Origin: JAXIHJ01 sp034189755
GTDB lineage: Bacteria > Planctomycetota > Phycisphaerae > SM23-33
Reading direction: 5' to 3'
Length of the DNA stretch: 17,798 nt
Assembly: GCA_034189755.1 (NCBI GenBank)
Contig: JAXIHJ010000076.1
Coordinates: 1-17,798 of the forward strand
Both the position numbers and the translations under genes were made by a program. Of this stretch, positions 14,987 through 17,798 are shown one piece after another; position 1 is the first letter of the stretch; every line of letters begins with the position of its first letter. The notes under the pieces are model-generated. The model did not search any database. It had not been told where the DNA came from and saw only the letters and a program-made list of their open reading frames with translations.

Positions 14987-15081
14987 TCTAAAATAGCTAA
15001 GTGTTTGCTTGCTCGCGACTTACGCAAAAACACTTCGGGCGCAACTGGGCGCGCAATCGGGCGCGAAAAGTTTGAGGTGCT

Positions 15082-16473
15082 CTAAGTTTGGTAGGACTCC
15101 GGCGCAGCCGTCTCAAAGCGAGTGCATTCCTTCAGGAAGGTCAACTTGGCGGTGCCGATCGGGCCGTTGCGCTGCTTCTCGACGATCAGGTCGGTTAGGC
15201 CGGTAAGTGTGTAATCGGCTTGGCCCTTGTGGTAGTAGTCTTCGCAGTGCAGCAGTGTAACGACGTCGGCGTCCTGTTCGATGGAGCCGGACTCGCGCAG
15301 GTCGCTCATTCTCGGGCGGTGTGTTTCCCGGTCGGCTGGGCCTCGGTTGAGCTGGGCGGCACAGATGACGGGGACCGACAGTTCGCGGGCCAAGGCCTTG
15401 ATGCCACGGGAAATTTCGGTGATCTGTTGCTGCCGGCTGTCCATTCGGCCGGTATAGGTCATAAGCTGAAGGTAATCGACCATGACGCACTTGATGCCGT
15501 GGGCGGCGTGAAGCCGGCGAGCCTTGGCGCGAAGCTGGAGTACCGTCAGCACAGGCGAGTCGTCGATGAAGATCGGCGCCTGTTCCAGTTCGCCGGCGGC
15601 CAGTTGCAACGTCGTCCAGTCTTCGGCTGATATCTGGCCTCGACGCATCTGGCGCAGGTCGAACCTCGCGTGCGAGGCGAGCATGCGCTGAGCAATCTGC
15701 TCCTTGGACATCTCCAGCGAGAAGACCGCCACCGGGTGCTTGTCGGCTACGCCCATATGCTCGGCTATGTTCAACAGCAGACTGGTCTTGCCCATTGACG
15801 GACGGGCGGCGACGATGATCATCTCGCTGTTCTGGAAGCCGCTGGTCAGTTCATCGAGCTGATGGTAGCCGCTGGCCAAGCCCGTAATGAGTTGCCCGTC
15901 GGTGCTCTGAAGCGTTTCAAAGGTATCGGCCAGCAGGTTCTTGATCGAGACGGTGTGGTCGCCGATGTGTTGAGAGGCAATCTGAAAAATGCGCTGCTCG
16001 GCGCGGTCGACGACCTCGACGGCTTCGTCCTGGCTGGTGTAGGCGTCATTGCCGATTTCGGTCCCGGCGACAATGAGTTCACGAAGCATCGCCTTGTCGC
16101 GGACTATTCGAGCGTAGTATTCGGCATTGGCGGCGCTTGGTACGCCCTCGACCAGTTCTGCGAGGTAGTCGACGCCGCCGATTTTATCCAACTGTGTTTG
16201 CCGGCTAAGCTCGTCACGGATCGTGACCAGGTCGATCGGCTTGTTGGCCTGGCGCATGTCAAGGAGCGTCTGGTAGATAGTCTGGTGGGCCGGGCGGTTG
16301 AAGTGATCGCACTTGGTAATCTGGCAGACAACGTCGATGCACGGTGCGTAAAGCATCATCGAGCCGAGCACGCATGTCTCGGCCCCGATGGACTGAGGCG
16401 GCATACGCTGGATGCTTTCCGGCTCGCCGGGCGCGTTAGCGCCGGTGGTGCTGGAGACATTAACTGTAGTCAT
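15082..16473 (-). CDS. dnaB: Replicative DNA helicase DnaB
   Basis: A 463-residue hexameric helicase that unwinds DNA at the replication fork. The N-terminal DnaB domain (about residues 25-125, beginning IGAETCVLGSMM) is followed by a linker helix region and the RecA-like C-terminal domain (about 195-455). That domain has Walker A ARPSMGKTS (223-231), FSLEMS with the catalytic Glu254, Walker B VMVDYLQL (330-337) and the arginine-containing DLRESGSIEQDAD region (391-403). No intein is present. The ATG at 16473 is preceded by GGGAGGG. It follows rplI, rpsR and ssb in the order common in many bacteria. Its N-terminal 20 residues are a Ser/Thr/Gly/Pro-rich, poorly conserved extension. Confidence 0.97.
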   Translation of the reverse strand: MTTVNVSSTTGANAPGEPESIQRMPPQSIGAETCVLGSMMLYAPCIDVVCQITKCDHFNRPAHQTIYQTLLDMRQANKPIDLVTIRDELSRQTQLDKIGGVDYLAELVEGVPSAANAEYYARIVRDKAMLRELIVAGTEIGNDAYTSQDEAVEVVDRAEQRIFQIASQHIGDHTVSIKNLLADTFETLQSTDGQLITGLASGYHQLDELTSGFQNSEMIIVAARPSMGKTSLLLNIAEHMGVADKHPVAVFSLEMSKEQIAQRMLASHARFDLRQMRRGQISAEDWTTLQLAAGELEQAPIFIDDSPVLTVLQLRAKARRLHAAHGIKCVMVDYLQLMTYTGRMDSRQQQITEISRGIKALARELSVPVICAAQLNRGPADRETHRPRMSDLRESGSIEQDADVVTLLHCEDYYHKGQADYTLTGLTDLIVEKQRNGPIGTAKLTFLKECTRFETAAPESYQT

Positions 16474-16514
16474 CTTACCCTCCCCCGGCCGTTGCCTGTG
16501 ATACGTCTAAAACC

Positions 16515-16543
16515 AGTTTACAAGCCGCCCGATGTTGTGGCAA
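16515..16543 (-). promoter_or_regulatory. Predicted sigma70-type promoter for dnaB
   Basis: On the minus strand, TTGCCA (16538-16543), a 17-nt spacer and TAAACT (16515-16520) lie in the 98-nt gap between rplI and dnaB. The -35 box matches 5/6 and the -10 box 4/6. It would allow dnaB expression apart from the ribosomal genes. Confidence 0.38.
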
Positions 16544-16571
16544 GCACCCGCCTGAAGGTTTTTAGTGCGGT

Positions 16572-17102
16572 CTAGCCGTTTTCGTCAGGCGGCGCTTCGT
16601 GCTGCGAGTCGGGCGTGGTTTCGTCCTCGTCCTGTATTTCGGACGGTTCGGCCTCGTCGTGGGTGGGTACGACCCATATGTGAATGGTGGCCGAAATGTC
16701 GTCCGTGAAGCGAAGCTGAACGTCGTACTTGTCGAGCTGCTGGAGGGGCTTGGTGAGTATGACGTTTTTCGCCTCAACGTCGATGCCGTCTTTCATCAGC
16801 GCCGCGATGATCTGGGCCGGGCCGATCGAGCCGTACAACTGGCCTTCTTCATTGGCGCGGGCCGAAAGGGTGATTTCCTTGCCGGCCACAGCATCGGCCT
16901 TGGCCTTAAAGGTCGCCTGCTCCTCGGCGAGCTGATTGAGATAACGCTGCTTGTCGGCCTCGATGGCCTTCAGGTTCGCCTCGGTAGGTGCGGCGGCCAG
17001 GTTTTGCGGCAGGAGATAGTTCCGCGCATAGCCAGGCTTGACATCGACGACTTCGCCGATCTTGCCGAGGTTCATTACGTTCTGTCGAAGAAGCACTTTC
17101 AT
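16572..17102 (-). CDS. rplI: 50S ribosomal protein L9
   Basis: A 176-residue L9, a two-domain protein of the large subunit that binds 23S rRNA. The N-terminal domain shows the hallmark region MKVLLRQNVMNLGKIGEVVDVKPGYARNYLLP (residues 1-32, described in pieces). A long helix (about 42-75) and the C-terminal domain (about 80-148) follow. The last 27 residues (from about 150) are an acidic, Pro/Glu/Asp-rich tail beyond the usual length near 150. The start is the ATG at 17102 with an AGAGGAC site. The same frame stays open upstream to 17525, but that stretch overlaps rpsR and is unlike L9, so it is not coding. Confidence 0.96.
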   Translation of the reverse strand: MKVLLRQNVMNLGKIGEVVDVKPGYARNYLLPQNLAAAPTEANLKAIEADKQRYLNQLAEEQATFKAKADAVAGKEITLSARANEEGQLYGSIGPAQIIAALMKDGIDVEAKNVILTKPLQQLDKYDVQLRFTDDISATIHIWVVPTHDEAEPSEIQDEDETTPDSQHEAPPDENG

Positions 17103-17146
17103 ACGCCGGTCCTCTATTTTTTGTCCCGGATGCCGTCGTAACGCCG

Positions 17147-17419
17147 CTAGCCGGCGTAGGGCATCAGTCCGATGTATCTTGCCAGTTTCACAGCATTCTT
17201 GACCAGGCGCTGATGCCGGGCACAATTGCCGCTGCGCTTCCGCGAGAACATCTTGCCTTGCTGGGTCGTCAGCTTGTTGAGTACGGAGACGTCCTTGTAA
17301 TCGACTTCGCTGATTTTGTCGCGGCAGAAGCGGCACTTGGCCTGCTCGCGATAGCGAGACTTTTTCTTGCGTCTCGGCTGCGAAGAGAACTTGGTGAACA
17401 ATTTCTTTTTCCTGGCCAT
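17147..17419 (-). CDS. rpsR: 30S ribosomal protein S18, zinc-ligating (C+) form
   Basis: A 90-residue S18 with a basic N-terminus (MARKKKLFTKF) and the conserved core YKDVSVLNKLTTQQGKMFSRK (part of residues 41-61). Cys29, Cys32, Cys66 and His69 form a probable zinc site, so this is the C+ paralogue type. Bacteria with a C- copy use it under zinc limitation; only this copy is visible here. It pairs with S6 on 16S rRNA. The ATG at 17419 has an AAGGAAG site. It lies between ssb (112 nt upstream) and rplI (44 nt downstream), the usual order. Confidence 0.96.
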   Translation of the reverse strand: MARKKKLFTKFSSQPRRKKKSRYREQAKCRFCRDKISEVDYKDVSVLNKLTTQQGKMFSRKRSGNCARHQRLVKNAVKLARYIGLMPYAG

Positions 17420-17478
17420 AACTTAATCTTCCTTCTGCCGCGCCGGTCCGTTTTTTAGCGAGGCGGTTCCTGCGATGA

Positions 17479-17502
17479 GCCCCTGTCGGTTTCAGCCGGG
17501 GC
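17479..17502 (-). promoter_or_regulatory. Hairpin in the ssb-rpsR gap
   Basis: On the minus-strand RNA, GCCCC and GGGGC enclose GGCUGAAACC with an unpaired or bulged GACA on the 3' side. The position in the rpsR leader and a CCG next to a bulge recall the S6:S18 autoregulatory RNA motif, normally found before rpsF, but the match is too loose to assign. Confidence 0.25.
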
Positions 17503-17531
17503 GTCCTTTCGTGTTTACAAATCATCCGGTT

Positions 17532-17798
17532 CTAAAACGGGATGTTTTCTCCGTCAGGTTCCATGCCTGGTTCGGCGGGGGGCGTCGGCGGCCCTTCGGC
17601 CGGCGGCGGACTCTCAGGTGGCGGTCCCTCGGCCGGCGAACTCGGCGCCGGTTGCGGGGCGCTGCGAGGCTGCTGCCCGCCGCCAAGGAACTGGAACCGT
17701 TCGACGATAACGCGGTGCTTGCTGTGGCGGCTGCCGTCCTTGCCTTCCCATGTATCAAATTGCAGCCGGCCCTCCACCAGGAGAGGCCGACCCTTGGC
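17532..17798 (-). CDS. ssb: Single-stranded DNA-binding protein, C-terminal part (partial)
   Basis: The 3' part of ssb; 88 residues are visible and the gene enters from the right edge. The visible start, KGRPLLVEGRLQFDTWEGKDG, is the end of the OB fold (the G-x-x-x-x-VEGRL strand). It is followed by HRVIVERFQFLGGG and a long Pro/Glu/Gly-rich linker of about 40 residues. The protein ends with EPDGENIPF, the acidic tip that binds partner proteins (usually DDIPF); the final IPF is conserved while the acidic part is reduced. The gene sits upstream of rpsR, as in the common rpsF-ssb-rpsR-rplI order. A GTG near 17777 is not the real start because homology continues upstream of it. Confidence 0.94.
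   Translation of the reverse strand, partial: AKGRPLLVEGRLQFDTWEGKDGSRHSKHRVIVERFQFLGGGQQPRSAPQPAPSSPAEGPPPESPPPAEGPPTPPAEPGMEPDGENIPF

Larger units (their letters stand above)
14552..15081. other. Intergenic region without a credible gene
   Basis: About 530 nt between the glycosyltransferase and the end of dnaB. It begins with T-rich text containing repeated TTCGTTCG/GTTCGCGTCGTTCGCGG words. It then holds a hairpin (14792-14798 with 14804-14810), a degenerate copy of the 27-nt repeat, short 7-nt tandem repeats and an AT-rich stem before dnaB. Near 15037-15064 the hexamer GGGCGC occurs three times. A plus-strand open frame at 14561-14830 has low-complexity, Arg-rich composition and no ribosome-binding site; I do not regard it as coding. 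Confidence 0.7.

Noticed and set aside
16572..17525. 317-residue version of L9 starting upstream at 17525
   Set aside because: The first 141 residues run out of frame through rpsR; L9 homology and a ribosome-binding site place the start at 17102.

Overview
The window is a GC-rich bacterial chromosome segment from an anaerobe that uses the Wood-Ljungdahl (reductive acetyl-CoA) pathway. The genes are bacterial-type: acetyl-CoA synthase of the AcsB kind with its N-terminal CODH-docking domain, DnaB, and a zinc-ligating S18. The dispersed palindromic intergenic repeats resemble those I associate with Planctomycetota (Phycisphaerae-like) and other uncultured anaerobes, but the taxonomic guess is weak.

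Region 1 (1-10249, all minus strand) is a CODH/ACS locus. In transcription order it carries cooS (Ni-Fe CO dehydrogenase), a CooF-like four-cluster ferredoxin, a NuoE/HydC-like subunit, a NuoF/HydB-like flavoprotein with an extra C-terminal 2x[4Fe-4S] domain, a HoxU/HydA-N-like Fe-S protein, acsB (acetyl-CoA synthase), acsC (corrinoid Fe-S protein large subunit) and the N-terminal part of a RACo-type corrinoid-protein reactivator that runs off the left edge. Spacing is tight from cooF to acsB (ATGA overlap, 15-22 nt gaps, one 16-nt overlap). The full three-subunit NADH/flavin/Fe-S module typical of electron-bifurcating hydrogenases sits between CODH and ACS, but no hydrogenase or formate dehydrogenase catalytic subunit is present in the window. 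I propose it links the NADH pool to CODH through the CooF-like protein. This is the most interesting feature of the window.

Region 2 (10250-12802) is the divergent cooS/cooC control region, cooC (Ni-insertion ATPase for CODH) on the plus strand, and a convergent LarA-family nickel-pincer racemase-like gene on the minus strand. The LarA-like gene is flanked by two copies of a 24-nt palindrome. One copy is interrupted precisely by a 27-nt palindromic repeat that recurs at 8098-8124, where it interrupts another repeat.

Region 3 (12803-15081) has a plus-strand glycogen-synthase-like glycosyltransferase followed by about 530 nt without a gene, holding small repeats, a hairpin and a possible dnaB terminator.

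Region 4 (15082-17798, minus strand) is the conserved housekeeping cluster ssb-rpsR-rplI-dnaB. ssb is cut by the right edge.

No tRNA, rRNA, CRISPR array, transposase or phage gene was seen. The small corrinoid subunit (acsD), the methyltransferase (acsE) and the folate-branch enzymes are not in the window. They may lie beyond the left edge.
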